64,000 nucleotides of DNA from Silurus meridionalis (GCF_014805685.1 NC_060887.1:37029305-37093304), one strand, 5' to 3'. Positions 34,975 through 46,959 are shown, counted from the first letter of the stretch. A program made the numbers and translations. The notes: a model not told the origin generated them from the letters alone.

Positions 34975-35760
34975 TAACCAACCCAGCCATTAGGGTTCCA
35001 CGATCCAGTGCTGGTCCCAAGCCCGGATAAATGGGGAGAGTTGCATTAGGAAGGGCATCCATCGTAAAAACATGTGCCAAATCAAATATGCAGATCACGA
35101 ATCAAAAGACGAGTCCTGGGTTACCAATGACCACCACAGGTATTGTTAGCCAAAAGGGTACCAGTGGAAATTGGGTTACTGATGGCAGAAGGAGAAAAAG
35201 AAGAGGAGAAAGATGTCTACAGAGGAGGTTCGGGTGGGCACTTTAAATGTTGGTACTATGACTGGTAAAGTGAGAGAGGTAGCTGATATGATGTAGTAGA
35301 GAAAGGTAGATATGTTGTGTGTTCAGGAGACCAAGTGGAAAGGAGTAAGGCCAGGAACATTGGAGGTGGTTTAAACTGTTCTATTATGGTGTGGATGGAA
35401 AGAGAAATGGTGTAGGGGTGATTCTGAAGGAAGAGTACAGTAAGAGTGTATTGGAGGTAAGAAAAGTATCTGATAGGGTGATGCACGTAAAGCTGGAAGT
35501 TAAAGGGATGATGATGAATGTCATCAGTGCCTATGCTCCACAAGTGGGCTGTGTGATGGAGGATATGGAAAAATTCTGGAGTGAGTTAGATGAAGTGGTA
35601 GAAGGTATATCTAGGAATGAAAGATTGGTTATTTGTGATGTAGAAGGGCAGATGGTGGTAGATTTTGCTAAAAGGATGAAAACGGCAGTGGTAAATACTT
35701 GTTTTAAGAAGAAGGAGGAGCATAAGGTGACCTATAACTAGATAGGTCACTAGAAAAGGA
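34975..35760 (+). pseudogene. RTE-like LINE, 5' half with endonuclease
   Basis: The 5' region shares 'ggataaatggggagagttgc' and 'aggaagggcatccatcgtaa' with the tRNA-Glu SINE body. The endonuclease follows in broken frames: VGTLNVGTMTGKVREVADMM, DMLCVQETKWKG, NGVGVILKEEYSKSVLEVRK, MMNVISAYAPQVG. After NERLVICD an internal deletion removes the catalytic NGHVG-type segment, and the text resumes at GQMVVDFAKRMKTAVVNTCF. The element is interrupted here by an L2-like LINE and resumes at about 37622. Confidence 0.8.
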
Positions 35761-35765
35761 TTTGT

Positions 35766-36359
35766 AGTCAAGTCAAGAAGCTTTTATTGTCATTTCAACC
35801 ATATATAGCTGATGCAGTATACAGTGAAATGAAACAACGTTTCTCCTGAACCCAGGTGCTACATAAAACAACATAAAAACAACAGTCACAGTACAGAAGA
35901 ACAAAGGGCCAGGAACTAAGATCCTCACACATAAAGTGCATGTGTGCAACTGGTGCAAACAGTGCAAAAGACAACACAAGACAGTGCAAGACAACACAAG
36001 ACAGTGCAGAACAATACAAAATACACAAAATATAAAAATAAAAGCAGCAGTAGCTCCGCCAGTAAAACTTGTCGTGACAGGATAAGGTGCACAGTAGCAG
36101 AAATGTAAACAAATATAAACAGAATTTTGCAATCCTATAATAGTGTAAAAAAAATATGGTAGCAGCAATCAAGATAAAGTGAACAGTGACCAATGGATTC
36201 ACAGAATATTGTGCAAATAGAGCAAGTCCCGGAGATCAGCAACAAACGGCATGTAAACATTATGCTATAATGAGAGGTGTGAATGGTGCTGAGACCTGGG
36301 TGTGTGAAGTGTATGTGTGTTGAGTCCGGTTGTGCAGATCAGTCACTCAGTTGTGTGTA

Positions 36360-36393
<34 letters not shown>

Positions 36394-37620
36394 TTCAGTC
36401 CAGATGTTTGTTCAGGAGCCTGACGGCTTGCGGAAAAAACTGTTACACAGTCTTGTTGTGGCGGCCGAATGCTTCGGAACCGTTTTCCTGATGGTAGGAG
36501 GGTGAAGTATGTGTGTGATGGGTGTGTGTGGTCGTCCACAATGCTGTTTGCTTTGCGGATGCAGTGTGTGGTGTAAATGTCCATGATAGAGGAGAGAGAC
36601 TCCGATGATCTTCTCAGCTGTCCTCACTATCCTCTGTAGGGTCTTGCGATCCGAGACGGTGCAATTCCCAAACCAGGCAGTGATGCAGCTGCTCACGATG
36701 CTCTCGATGGTCCCTCTATAGAACATGGTCAGGATGGGGGAGGAGATGGGCTTTCCTCAGCCTTCTCAGGAAGTAGAGACGCTGCTGGGCTTTCTTGGTG
36801 ATGGAGCTGGTGTTAAGTGACCAGGTGAGGTTATCCGCCAGATGAACACCAAGGAATTTGGTGCTCTTGACGATCTCCACTGAAGATCCATCGATGATCA
36901 GTGGAGAATGGTCACTCTGTGCTCTTCTGAAGTCAACAACCATCTCTTTGGTTTTGTCCACGTTCAGAGACAGGTTGTTGGCTCCACACCAGGCTGTTAG
37001 CCGTTGCACCTCCTCTCTGTATGCTGACTCGTCGTTCTTGCTGATTAGACCCACCACGGTCGTGTCATCAGCAAACTTGATGATATGATTCGAGCTGTGC
37101 ATTGGAGCACAGTCGTGAGTCAGCAGAGTGAACAGCAGTGGACTGAGCACACAGCCCTGAGGGGCCCCAGTGCTCAGTGTGGTGGTGCTGGAGATGCTGT
37201 TCCCGATCCGGACTGACTGAGGTCTCTCGGTCGGGAAGTCCAGGATCCAGTTGCAGAGAGGTGTTCAGGCCCAGTAGGCTCAGCTTCTCGATCAGGTGCT
37301 GGGGAATGATTGTGTTGAATGCTGAACTGAAGTCTATGAACAGCATCCTTACATAAGAGTCCTTGTTATCCAGATGGGTGAGGGCCAGATGGAGGGTTGT
37401 GGAGATGGCATCGTCCGTGGAGCGGTTTGGACGATACGCAAACTGCATGGGGTCCAGTGCGGGTGGGAGCTGGGTCTTTATGTGCCTCATGACAAGCCTC
37501 TCGAAGCACTTCATCATGATGGGTGTGAGTGCAACGGGACGATAGTCATTGAGGCAGGACACAGAAGACTTCTTCGGCACAGGAATGATGGTCGTATGAT
37601 GGTTGTAGCAATTGGCCAGG
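35766..37620 (-). mobile_element. L2/CR1-like LINE nested in the RTE-like LINE
   Basis: A 5'-truncated copy of about 1.86 kb in reverse orientation. Minus-strand readings give [60 protein letters not shown], then after one frameshift (near 37265) [28 protein letters not shown] (the FADD catalytic box is intact), [20 protein letters not shown], and the C-terminal SSCITAWFGNCTVSDRKTLQ and TAEKIIGVSL. The 3' end ('cttttattgtcatttcaacc' on the plus strand) matches the one at 63690. Few lesions suggest it is fairly young. Confidence 0.88.
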
Positions 37621-37621
37621 C

Positions 37622-38000
37622 AGAGGGACCGAGCTGGGAAGGATGTGCTGCAAGTTAGAGCAATAAAGGATGGAGATGGAAATGTGTTGACTAGTGAGGA
37701 GAGTGTGTTGAGAATATGGAGGAATTATTTTGAGCAGCTGATGAACGAGATGAAAATGAGAGAGAGAGAAAAGGTTGGATGATGTGGAGATGGTGAAGCG
37801 GGATGTAGATAGGATTAGTAAGGAGGAAGTGAGAGCAGCAAATAAGAAGATGAAGAGTTGAAAGTCAGGTGGACCAGATGACACACCAGTAGAAGCATGA
37901 AGATGTTTGTAAGAAATGGCAGTGGAGTTTTTAACCAGATTGTTTAACAGGATTTTGGAAGGTGTAGGGATGTGGTATTGTATGAGGAAGTCAGGTGTGT
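37622..38000 (+). pseudogene. RTE-like LINE, continuation
   Basis: Resumes 'agggaccgagctgggaagga', with readings resembling the linker before the reverse transcriptase ('gagagtgtgttgagaatatg', 'aggaggaagtgagagcagca', 'tcaggtggaccagatgacac'). It breaks off before the catalytic core. Confidence 0.65.
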
Positions 38001-38009
38001 CAGAGAAGT

Positions 38010-38165
38010 ATGTGACTTATGTTTTATTTCATTCATACAACTGAGCAGCTATGGGGTTAAGGGCATTGTTCAGGGGCTCAGCAGTGGCAGTTTGGTGTGG
38101 CTGGGATTTCACCTCCTGACCCAAAGTCCAATGCCTTAACCACTAAGCTACCACCTCCCCGCTGA
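38010..38165 (-). mobile_element. tRNA-derived SINE, reverse
   Basis: 'tggggttaagggcattgttc', 'tccaatgccttaaccactaa' and 'gctaccacc' are the reverse of the SINE head and body. Confidence 0.7.
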
Positions 38166-38824
38166 GCATGAACATCTGCACACGTTCACATTAATGCAAT
38201 TGTTTAATCAGTCCCCAAGCACCAAAGATCATGCAGGTCAAAGCTTCCTGTGGAGATCAGAGACTGAAACACTGCAATATGGATTAATTTAATCTGAGAC
38301 TGTAAAAAAAAAAGCTGATCACACAGAACTAGATCTTTTTTCCAGCATGGAGTGGAACTTGTTTTAAGGGTTCTCTCTAGAACCCTTAAACAATGTGTTT
38401 TTTACTCTTCTACTCAACAAGTCTCCAGGATAAGGTTTATGTTTTTTCTTTTAATTACTTTGTTAAACAATCTTTTTGTTTTAATGTCTAAGAAAAAAAA
38501 CTGGTGTTTTAAATAACATTAGATTAGTTATATTTTTATCCCTTGTTTTTGTGCCTAGTAAAAAAAATCTCTCTTTTTTTATGCAGATGAAGGTTAATTT
38601 AATAAAATATGCATAATTCCACATACTTTATTGTTAAAATCTACTCTTTGCCTGATGTGATGAATGTGATAGTTGGTCAGAAATGATCAGTAATTAATCA
38701 ATGAATCAATTGATTAACCAACTTCAATGTGTTTTCTACTAAAAAAGTGATGCAGAAGTCTTGATTCTCAAAAAGGTGCCACTGGTATTCAGTAGCTGGC
38801 TGTCAGGGTCAGCACGAATCACTG

Positions 38825-38828
<4 letters not shown>

Positions 38829-38897
<69 letters not shown>
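38829..38897. repeat. (TA)n microsatellite
   Basis: About 34 TA units. The flanking 38170-39005 shows no recognised gene. Confidence 0.95.
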
Positions 38898-38899
<2 letters not shown>

Positions 38900-39009
38900 T
38901 ATGAATATGTATTTAATTTCTCCCAACAGTCTATTCTCTTAATTTCATTTCATAGCTTTTCTATTCGGTATGCTTCTGCTGCAGAGACACTTACAAAAAC
39001 ATTTACAGG

Positions 39010-39335
39010 ACAGTTCAAGTTCAATTTCTGTAGCACTTGGACATTGTCTCAAAGCCGCTTTATAGGATTGAAGAATTATAGAACAGAAAACTTCAATATT
39101 AGTAAATTATTGTTATTATTATTATTATTTATCCCTGATAATGAAGCCTGGGGCAAATGTGGCAAAAGAAAAACTCTTTTAGATGTTACCTTGAGTGGAA
39201 CCAGACTCAAAAGAGGAACCCATCCTCATTTGGGTGATATCAAGCATGTGATTATAAATCCAGGAGTGACACATACCATGAGCACTAGAGTATGTGATTA
39301 TAAATAATGTCCTTTTTACAGTCTTATACTGTCAG
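39010..39335 (+). repeat. Interspersed repeat family B
   Basis: 'gttcaagttcaatttctgta', 'acattgtctcaaagccgctt', 'gaaccagactcaaaagagga'. Confidence 0.6.
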
Positions 39336-39537
39336 TTTTCAGGAACCAGGAGCTTCTGAGCACCTGAGATCATTAAACACCAACTCCTCAACTCCACTAA
39401 ATCATGGAGAAACAGCATTGTGAGGAAAAGTCAAAACAGTTCAAAACAGTTGTAAAAGTTTTTCATGAACCTTTTATACTTTTGTTTTCTTTCCTGTAGA
39501 ATTTGCACAAAAACACTCAATTTGCCTATAGAAAGGG

Positions 39538-39782
39538 AGTGGTAGCTCAGTGGTTAAGGTGCTGGTTACTGGTCAGAAGGTCGGGGGTTCAAGCCCTGGT
39601 ATTGCCAAGCTGCTACTCTTGGGCCCTTGAGCAAGGCCCTTAACCCTCTGTACTCCAGGGGGCACAGTGTCATGGCTGACCCTGCGCTCTGACCCCAGTT
39701 TCCAAACAAGCTGGGATATGCGAAGAACGAATTTCACCTTGCTGTAATGTATATGTGACAAATAAAGGCCATTCTTCTATTC
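39538..39782 (+). mobile_element. tRNA-derived SINE, complete long-tail copy
   Basis: A well-preserved copy: head 'agtggtagctcagtggttaa', B box 'gggttcaagccc', middle 'cttgggcccttgagcaaggc', then a long 3' part ending 'aatgtatatgtgacaaataa' + 'agg'. It resembles the Mermaid-type SINEs I associate with catfish. That name is from memory. Confidence 0.75.
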
Positions 39783-39784
39783 TG

Positions 39785-40495
39785 AATCTGTCCTGTGCTC
39801 ATCAGTCACCGTCTGGTTGGGAGCAGCAACAAAACAGGATAGACTGCAGAAAACAGTTAAAACAGCAGAAAAAATCATTGGTGCTCCAATGCCCACTCTC
39901 CAGGACTTGTACCATACAAGAACCAGAAACTGGGCAGGAAAAATCACTACTGACACTTCGCACCCTGGACACAACATATTTCAGCTCTTCCCTTCTGGCA
40001 GGCTACAGAACTCTGTTCACCAAAACTGTCAGACACAGTTTCTTTTCCCCGGCAATCAGCCTTGTTAACAACCCACCAGAAATATATTCCCTGCCTCATA
40101 AAATATCTATGAGAACTGTCAGTCATGACATTATCCGTATATGTCACACACATATATGTATATTGTACAAAGTTCTAAAGTAACTCTTTATTGTACCTGA
40201 CACACAATACCGTTGTTTGCACTACCATGCACTATCACACGTAATGTACATCACTGATCTGTCATGTAATCTGTATCCCTATTTAATACTCATACTGTCT
40301 ATATATTGTCTCACATTGTCTTTATTGTCTTGTATAGTCTGTTTTTGTCTTGTTTTGTCTGTTTTGTCTCATATAGTCCAAGCTGAATGTATAGTTTTAT
40401 TTATGTCTGTACTTTGAGAGTCACTTACATCTGGAACCAAATTCCTTGTGTGTCAACACACTTGGCCAATAAACCTGATTCTGATCCATTCTCCC
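39785..40495 (+). pseudogene. LINE 3' end (Rex1/L2-like)
   Basis: The readings SVTVWLGAATKQDRLQKTVK, TAEKIIGAPMPTLQDLY and a frameshifted FFPSAISLVNN-like block are the C-terminus of a LINE reverse-transcriptase ORF. A 3' UTR with many 'ttgtcttgt' words ends 'ccaataaacctgattctgat', the usual LINE terminus. 5'-truncated. Confidence 0.75.
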
Positions 40496-40739
40496 TGTAT
40501 GAGATTCTTGTCTTTTTCTCTATAATATTGATAGTGTCTATAACTGTAGCGTCATAATGATAGTTTTGAGAGTTTGGTTGATTAAGGTAGGACACCACTG
40601 AAGATCTAGGTGTGAAATGAACAGCTTGCCATCAGTGGAATTACTCTAAAACATTAAACTTATATTTTAATCAGGCAATTATGAAGGGCACCAATGAAGT
40701 CCTTGGAAAGTGAGGTCACGTACACGAGAACACACATGT

Positions 40740-41009
40740 GGCCCTGGGACGCTTCCGGGATTTGGCCACGCCCTGTGCGTACTCACTGTGCGCTGATTGG
40801 TCCGCGGTGGACGAATCAGGAGAGAGGAGAGGTGCTTTGATGTGGAGCAGAAGGAGCCGCAGTGTGGCTGCGCGCAGAGGCCGCGGCGCACCGACTCCAT
40901 TCCCCAGTCAGTGTTCCAGGGACATTTCGGCTCTCACAGCGACACACGGTACACCACCGAGCCGGGCTTCAGTGCGTCTCACTGACACGTGGAGGGGAAC
41001 ACGCGTGGG
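40740..41009 (+). promoter_or_regulatory. galnt11: galnt11 CpG-rich promoter and probable non-coding exon
   Basis: GC and CpG rise abruptly after AT-rich DNA. Motifs seen: an ETS-type 'cttccgg' (40752), 'ccacgccc' (40766; KLF/Sp type) and an inverted CCAAT 'attgg' (40796), all within 50 bases, a typical TATA-less housekeeping arrangement. A candidate donor ggg|gtaaag at 41009/41010 would end a 5' UTR exon that splices to 44026. Transcription start is inferred at about 40820-40870; no TATA box. Confidence 0.6.
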
Positions 41010-41084
41010 GTAAAGAAATACATCCACTAGAACGAGACGAGATGCGACTTAGCGAGCTAGCTGCAGGAGTCAGGCAGTGCTGGG

Positions 41085-41085
<1 letters not shown>

Positions 41086-41141
<56 letters not shown>

Positions 41142-41188
41142 TTAATTCCATGTCAGGTGTGTAGTCAGGATTGTGTAGGAGTGTATAG

Positions 41189-41237
<49 letters not shown>

Positions 41238-42085
41238 CAGGTGAGTAGTAGTGTGTAGATGTGTGGTAGTGTGCAGGTGTTTATGGGTGTGTATACAGGT
41301 GAGTAGAGTTGTGTCTGGGTGTTTATGGGTGTGTAGAGGGGTGTATGAGTGTATGGAGGTGTTTATGATTGTGTAGAGGTATGTAGTAATGTGTGGTAGC
41401 ATGCAGAAGTGTGTGTGATTGTTTAGAGGTGTGTAGTATTGTGTATGGTTGTGTATGGGTGTATATGATTGTGTAGAGATGTGTAGGAATGTGTGGTAGT
41501 GTGTAAAGGTGTGTATGATTGTGTATGGGTGTGTATGATTGTGTAGAGGTGTGTAGGAATGTGGTAGTGTGTAGAGGTGTGTATGATTGTGTATAGGTGT
41601 GAATGATTGTGTATTGGTGTGTATGATTGTGTATGGTGTGTATGATTGTGTAGGAATGTGTGTAGTGTGTATGATTGTGTATGATTGTGTATGGGTGTGT
41701 ATGGGTGTTTATGATTGTGTAGGAATGTGTGGTAGTGTGTAGAGGTGTGTATGATTGTGTATGGGTGTGTATGATTGTGTAGAGGTGTGTAGAATGTGTG
41801 GTAGTGTGTAGAGGTGTGTATTATTGTGTATGATTGTGTATGGGTGTGTATGATTGTGTAGAGGTGTGTAGGAATGTGTGGTTGTGTGTAGAGGTGTGTA
41901 TGATTGTGTATGGGTGTGTATGATTGTGTAGAGGTGTATGATTGTGTAGGAATGTGGTAGTGTGTAGAGGTGTGTATTATTGTGTATGATTGTGCATGGG
42001 TGTGTATGATTGTGTAGAGGTGTGTAGGAATGTGGTAGTGTGTAGAGGTGTGTATGATTGTGTATGGGTGTGTAGGAATGGGCAT
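41086..42085. repeat. GT-rich minisatellite in the 5' UTR intron
   Basis: (TA)n(TG)n and (GT)n runs lead into nearly 900 bases built from 'gtgtgtatgattgtgtagag' and 'gtgtgtaggaatgtgtggta' words in variable order, apparently a higher-order repeat of about 75-105 bases. C is almost absent from the plus strand. The long reverse reading here is repeat-derived. Confidence 0.9.
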
Positions 42086-42599
42086 GGTTTAATGAAGTAC
42101 AGCTGCTATCACTGAGGGTGTACTCACTTTTGTTGCCAGGTATTTTGATGATAATATTTTGTTTTTTAGAGAAATAATGTCCTTTATATTTTTGGGGGGT
42201 TTTTGTGCAAATTACTTGAGTTACTCGACTTTATTATAAAACCCAAAAGTCTAATCTTCGCTTGTGGTGTATGTGACAGTTGGTCAGAAAAGCACATTAA
42301 TTTGTTTGTTTGTTTTTTACTGGGAAAAAGAATCCTTTTTTCTTTCTAAAGTGGGATTAAATTCCGTTTGTGGAAACTGAACCCGAGTGCAGTTTACATG
42401 TGGGTTTATTTAGCACGCTCTTTCTTCTTTTCTTCCTTTCATTTATTTATAGTGATGGAGCGACGGGTGTATAGCGCCACCTTGTAAACCGTTTAATAAA
42501 CAGTTTCTCTGTCTCAGGCTCTTTGCTTCTCAACCTTTTCTGTCTCTTGGCCTTTTTGGTCTCTCCTTCTTCTCCAGTTTCTCCGGTCTCTCTCCATGA

Positions 42600-43000
42600 T
42601 AGCGATGGACCCGTTGCAGCTCATGTATGTTTGATGATTCGCCGATCAGGTGTCCGAGTTGTGTGTGGTGGTGATGGACCAGCTGCAGCTGAGGTCTCTC
42701 TAGTTTTCTGGTCTCTCTATTACCTTGGCTCTTCCAATCTCTCTGTTTCTCCACTTTTTTAGTCTCTCTATTGTTATAGTGGTGCTAGAGTGGTCAGTGG
42801 TGGTGGAGATGAACCCGTTGTAGCTTCTGCATGTTTGTTGATTAGCTGAGCAGGCATCTCTGGACATATTTGTGGTTTGCAGCTCATGTATGTTTGATTA
42901 GCTGATCAGATGTCTCATAAGTTCTGCATGGTGGTAATAGACCTGCTGCAGCTCGTGTATGTTTGATGATTAGCTGATCGAGTGTCTCGTGAGTTCTGCG
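42600..43000 (+). repeat. Degenerate repeats of a TGTATGTTTGATGATTAGCTGATC unit
   Basis: Four or five imperfect copies centred on 'gcagctcatgtatgtttgat', 'tagctgatcagatgtctc' and 'gtggtgatggaccagctgca', spaced about 75-130 bases apart. Non-coding. Confidence 0.6.
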
Positions 43001-43121
43001 GTAGATGGATATAGTAATGCTTATAGTAATCTACCTGTCTGTCTGTGTCTGTGTCTGCCTATGTGTTTGTATCTATTTAGGTACATCCTTATGTCTGCCT
43101 GTATCTGTCTGTCTTTCTATC

Positions 43122-43500
43122 AAAAGTCCACCGATTCGTTGGTTTTGCAGATTAACCGGCACCGATAGTTTTTCCTGGTTGCGTTGAACAGTACAAGTGC
43201 GGCTTCTAGAGGGCGAGTCACTGATGACACTTGTTTATTTGAAGTGTTACTTTTTGTTTTAGTTTAAATGCATTTCTTTTATTTTTCTCTATATTTATTT
43301 ATTATAATTATAATAAATTAATATTCAATTATTGTAGCAAATTTTCCATATTCAGTAGGATTTTTTTTCTGGATTTTCTGGTAATAAAGTTCAGTACAAT
43401 TTTAATAGTGTTTTTTAGTTTAGTTTTTTCTCTCAATCTAGTATCTATTTTAAAAACTATTGGTTGATCCGTCGGTTATTGGCAAGTATCGGTAGAGCTC
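43122..43500 (+). mobile_element. CCGATA-rich MITE, copy 1
   Basis: 'cagattaaccggcaccgata', 'gtttttcctggttgcg', 'gcggcttctagagggcgagt', 'tggttgatccgtcggttatt' and 'ggcaagtatcggtagagct'. Two better copies are at 53263 and 54935. Confidence 0.65.
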
Positions 43501-43536
43501 TACTTTCTATATCTGTATTTGTTCATTTTAAACTAT

Positions 43537-43539
43537 ATA

Positions 43540-43619
<80 letters not shown>
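43537..43619. repeat. (CTGT)n microsatellite
   Basis: About 20 CTGT units (GACA on the other strand). Confidence 0.95.
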
Positions 43620-43620
<1 letters not shown>

Positions 43621-43912
43621 GTTGTGTGTTATTGTGTTTGTGCCTTCATGTTTCAAGTAATAAGAGATGTTATGCTTCACTGCCCATCCTGTGTGTGTGT
43701 GTGTGTGTGCGCGCACTGAAAGCAAACATAGCCCATTGCAGCAGAGTTTAAAGTTCGTCTATGACAGGGCTTTGAATCTGTGCATTAGCCGTGTGACCAG
43801 AGACGTGAGAGAGACGCTCATTATTCTGCATGTTTAATCTGAACACAAGGATGGACAATACTGACTGAAAAAAAAGTGTGACTTAAAAACCTTAAGCTTG
43901 ATATGAGATAAT

Positions 43913-44022
<110 letters not shown>

Positions 44023-44025
44023 CAG

Positions 44026-44063
44026 GCATGTGAGGACGGGATACCGATGATGCTAGCTCTACC
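44026..44063 (+). promoter_or_regulatory. galnt11: galnt11 5' UTR segment with upstream AUGs
   Basis: After the acceptor (ttttccag|gcatg) the 38-base leader has a start-stop pair, ATG TGA, at 44028-44033, and a tandem ATG ATG at 44047-44052 in another frame that runs across the true start to a stop at 44118. The main AUG at 44064 has the better context (accATGG). Confidence 0.6.
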
Positions 44064-44271
44064 ATGGGCAGTGTCACTCTCCGCTACTTCTGCTATGGCT
44101 GCCTTTTCACGTCATTGACGTGGTCCGTCTTACTTTTCCTTTACTTCAGCCTGAGTCAGGAGAGCCGTCTGTCCTCCAGCCATGTGCCCATCAAGGGGGT
44201 GCAACACCGCTTCCAGCCCCGCTTCACCCACCGCCCCGCCCCGCCCAACAGGGCGCACGGGCATGGCCGTG
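44064..44271 (+). CDS. galnt11: galnt11 coding exon 1 (tail, membrane anchor, stem)
   Basis: Begins [20 protein letters not shown] and continues with a hydrophobic stretch VLLFLYFSL, a type II signal anchor. The stem is Pro/Arg/His-rich ([19 protein letters not shown]). The end is uncertain. The end given, 44271 with donor g|gtgacc, keeps the frame with exon 2. A donor gg|gtcagt at 44290 scores better on its +4 to +6 bases but leaves phase 2, while exon 2 needs phase 1. A missed small exon between them is the alternative. The human stem is longer here. Confidence 0.8.
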
Positions 44272-44301
44272 GTGACCTCTCCCGAGATGGGTCAGTCTGA
44301 G

Positions 44302-44348
<47 letters not shown>

Positions 44349-46869
44349 CCTATGTGCTATACATATTTATCATTAATGGCACAACTATTAATAAAAAAAG
44401 CATATAACAGTGTGTGTAATGCGCTTATAGGAACCAAAACAGTGTAATGTTAGTAGTGGTTGCAAAGTTTTGAAGTTTGTAGTATATTTTAATGTTGTAA
44501 AATGCAGTCTGTTGTAAGTTTGTAAAGTTATGCTTTGAAGCTGTACAGTTTTGCGGTATGTTGTAAGGCTGTAAAGATTTAGCGGTATGTTGTAAAGATG
44601 CGTAGTGTGCTAAAAGATTGTAAAGATTTGTGGTATGTTGTAAGGTTGTAAAGGTTTGTGGTATGTTGTAAGGTTGTAAAGGTTTAGATTAGAATAGATT
44701 AGATTCAACTTTATTGTCATTACACATGTACAAGTACAATGCAACGAAATGCAGTTTGGGTCTAACCAGAGTGCAATAACAGCAAGTGCAGGATATATAG
44801 ATTTAACATGAATTTACAGTTAAATAAAATAAAGACTATAAACAGTAATTAAAAGATGAATATGTACTATAAATGTTGTATACAGATGAATATATGTTAT
44901 ATATGTAAAACACAATATACAGAGTAGTGTATATATATATGTACTATAAATATAAATATAATTACAGATGAGTATATATGTACTATGAACAATAATATAC
45001 AGATGTATATATATATATATAAATGTATTATGAACATGCTATACAGATGCCTATTACTATACACAGAGATTTACAGAAGGATGTAAGCAGTGGACATAAT
45101 AATATTGCTATAGCTATAAACAGAGAACAGGTATATGTACAGTGGTGATAAGTTTATGGTGAGCAGCAATAAAAAAAGAGCAGTGTGCAAATGAGCAAGG
45201 TTTGTGTAAACAGTCCGTGCAACAACAAAGTGTGAGGTATGTTGTAAGGTTGTAAAGGTTTGCGGTATGTTGGGAGGTTGTAAAGGTATGCGGTATGTTG
45301 TAAGGTTGTAAAGGTATGCGGTATGTTGTAAAGTTGTAAAAGTTTAGCGGTATGTTGTAAAGTTGTAAAAGTTTAGCGGAATGTTGTAAAGTTGTAAAAG
45401 TTTAGCGGTATGTTGTAAGGTTGTAAAGGTTTAGCGGTAGGTTGTAAGGTTGTAAAGGTTTAGCGGTAGGTTGTAAGGTTGTAAAGGTTTAGCGGCAGGC
45501 TGTAAGGTTGTAAAGGTTTAGCGGTATGTTGGGCGGTTGTAAAGGTTTGCGGTATGTTGTAAGGTTGTAAAGGTTTGCGTTATGTTGTAAGGTTGTAAAA
45601 GTTTAGTGGTATGTTGTATGGTTGTAAAGGTTTAGCGGTATGTTGGGCGGTTGTAAAGGTTTGCGGTATGTTGTAAGGTTCTAAAGGTTTAGCGGTATGT
45701 TGTATGGTTGTAAAGGTTTAGCGGTATGTTGTAAGGTTCTAAATGTTTGCGGTATGTTGTAAGGTTGTAAAAGTTTTGCGGTATGTTGTAAGGCTGTAAA
45801 GGTATGCGGTATGTTGGGAGGTTGTAAAGGTTTAGCGGGATGTTGGGAGGTTGTAAAAGTTTAGCGGAATGTTGTAAAGTTGTAAAAGTTTAGCGGTATG
45901 TTGTAAGGTTGTAAAGGTTTAGCGGTAGGTTGTAAGGTTGTAAAGGTTTAGCGGTAGGTTGTAAGGTTGTAAAGGTTTAGCGGGATGTTGGGAGGTTGTA
46001 AAGGTTTAGCGGGATGTTGGGAGGTTGTAAAGGTTTAGCGGGATGTTGGGAGGTTGTAAAGGTTTAGTGGGATGTTGGGAGGTTGTAAAGGTTTAGCGGG
46101 ATGTTGGGAGGTTGTAAAGGTTTAGCGGGATGTTGGGAGGTTGTAAAGGTTTAAGCGGGATGTTGGGAGGTTGTAAAGGTTTAGCGGATGTTGGAAGGTT
46201 CTAAATGTTTGCGGTATGTTGTAAGGTTGTAAAAGTTTTGCGGTATGTTGGGAGGTTGTAAAGGTTTAGCGGGATGTTGGGAGGTTGTAAAGGTTTAGCG
46301 GGATGTTGGGAGGTTGTAAAGGTTTAGCGGGATGTTGGGAGGTTGTAAAGGTTTAGCGGGATGTTGGGAGGTTGTAAAGGTTTAGCGGACGTTGGGAGGT
46401 TGTAAAGGTTTAGCGGGATGTTGGGAGGTTGTAAAGGTTTAGCGGGATGTCAATAAGGTATTATCTTCCAAGATTTTTTTGTGAAGGTTTGAAGTATATC
46501 AACTTTTTTAACAGGTTGTAAAAATATCTGTGTAATTGTTGCTGCTGGCTGCAGTTGGATCTTTTGAAAGTATGTCAGTGTATTTTATTTTATACATTTG
46601 TGTGTAATCTTTTGTATTTTTTTTTAGTAAGGTGTGGTGAACAGCTGGATTTAACTCTCTTCACTTTATACGCACACACGCACACACGCACACATATACT
46701 ATGTTTAGTTGTGTGTATTTGTGACGAGTGTTGTTTCTCTGCAGGAATGATTTACAATGAGAAGGACCAGGAAGTGAGGGATACGGGATACCACAGACAC
46801 GCCTTCAACATCCTCATCAGCAACAGGATTGGGTACCACCGAGACCTGCCTGATACCAGGAATGAAAAG

Positions 46870-46959
<90 letters not shown>

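Noticed and set aside
36339..36505. Short plus-strand readings over 36317-37658
   Set aside because: They oppose the reverse-oriented LINE, whose minus-strand translation carries the RT motifs.
41423..42085. 220-residue minus-strand reading rich in His, Thr and Tyr
   Set aside because: A translation of the GT-rich minisatellite; no start context or domain.
45235..46455. A CRISPR-like array of about 29-base repeats
   Set aside because: The repeats are directly adjacent without unique spacers, and the genome is vertebrate. It is a minisatellite.
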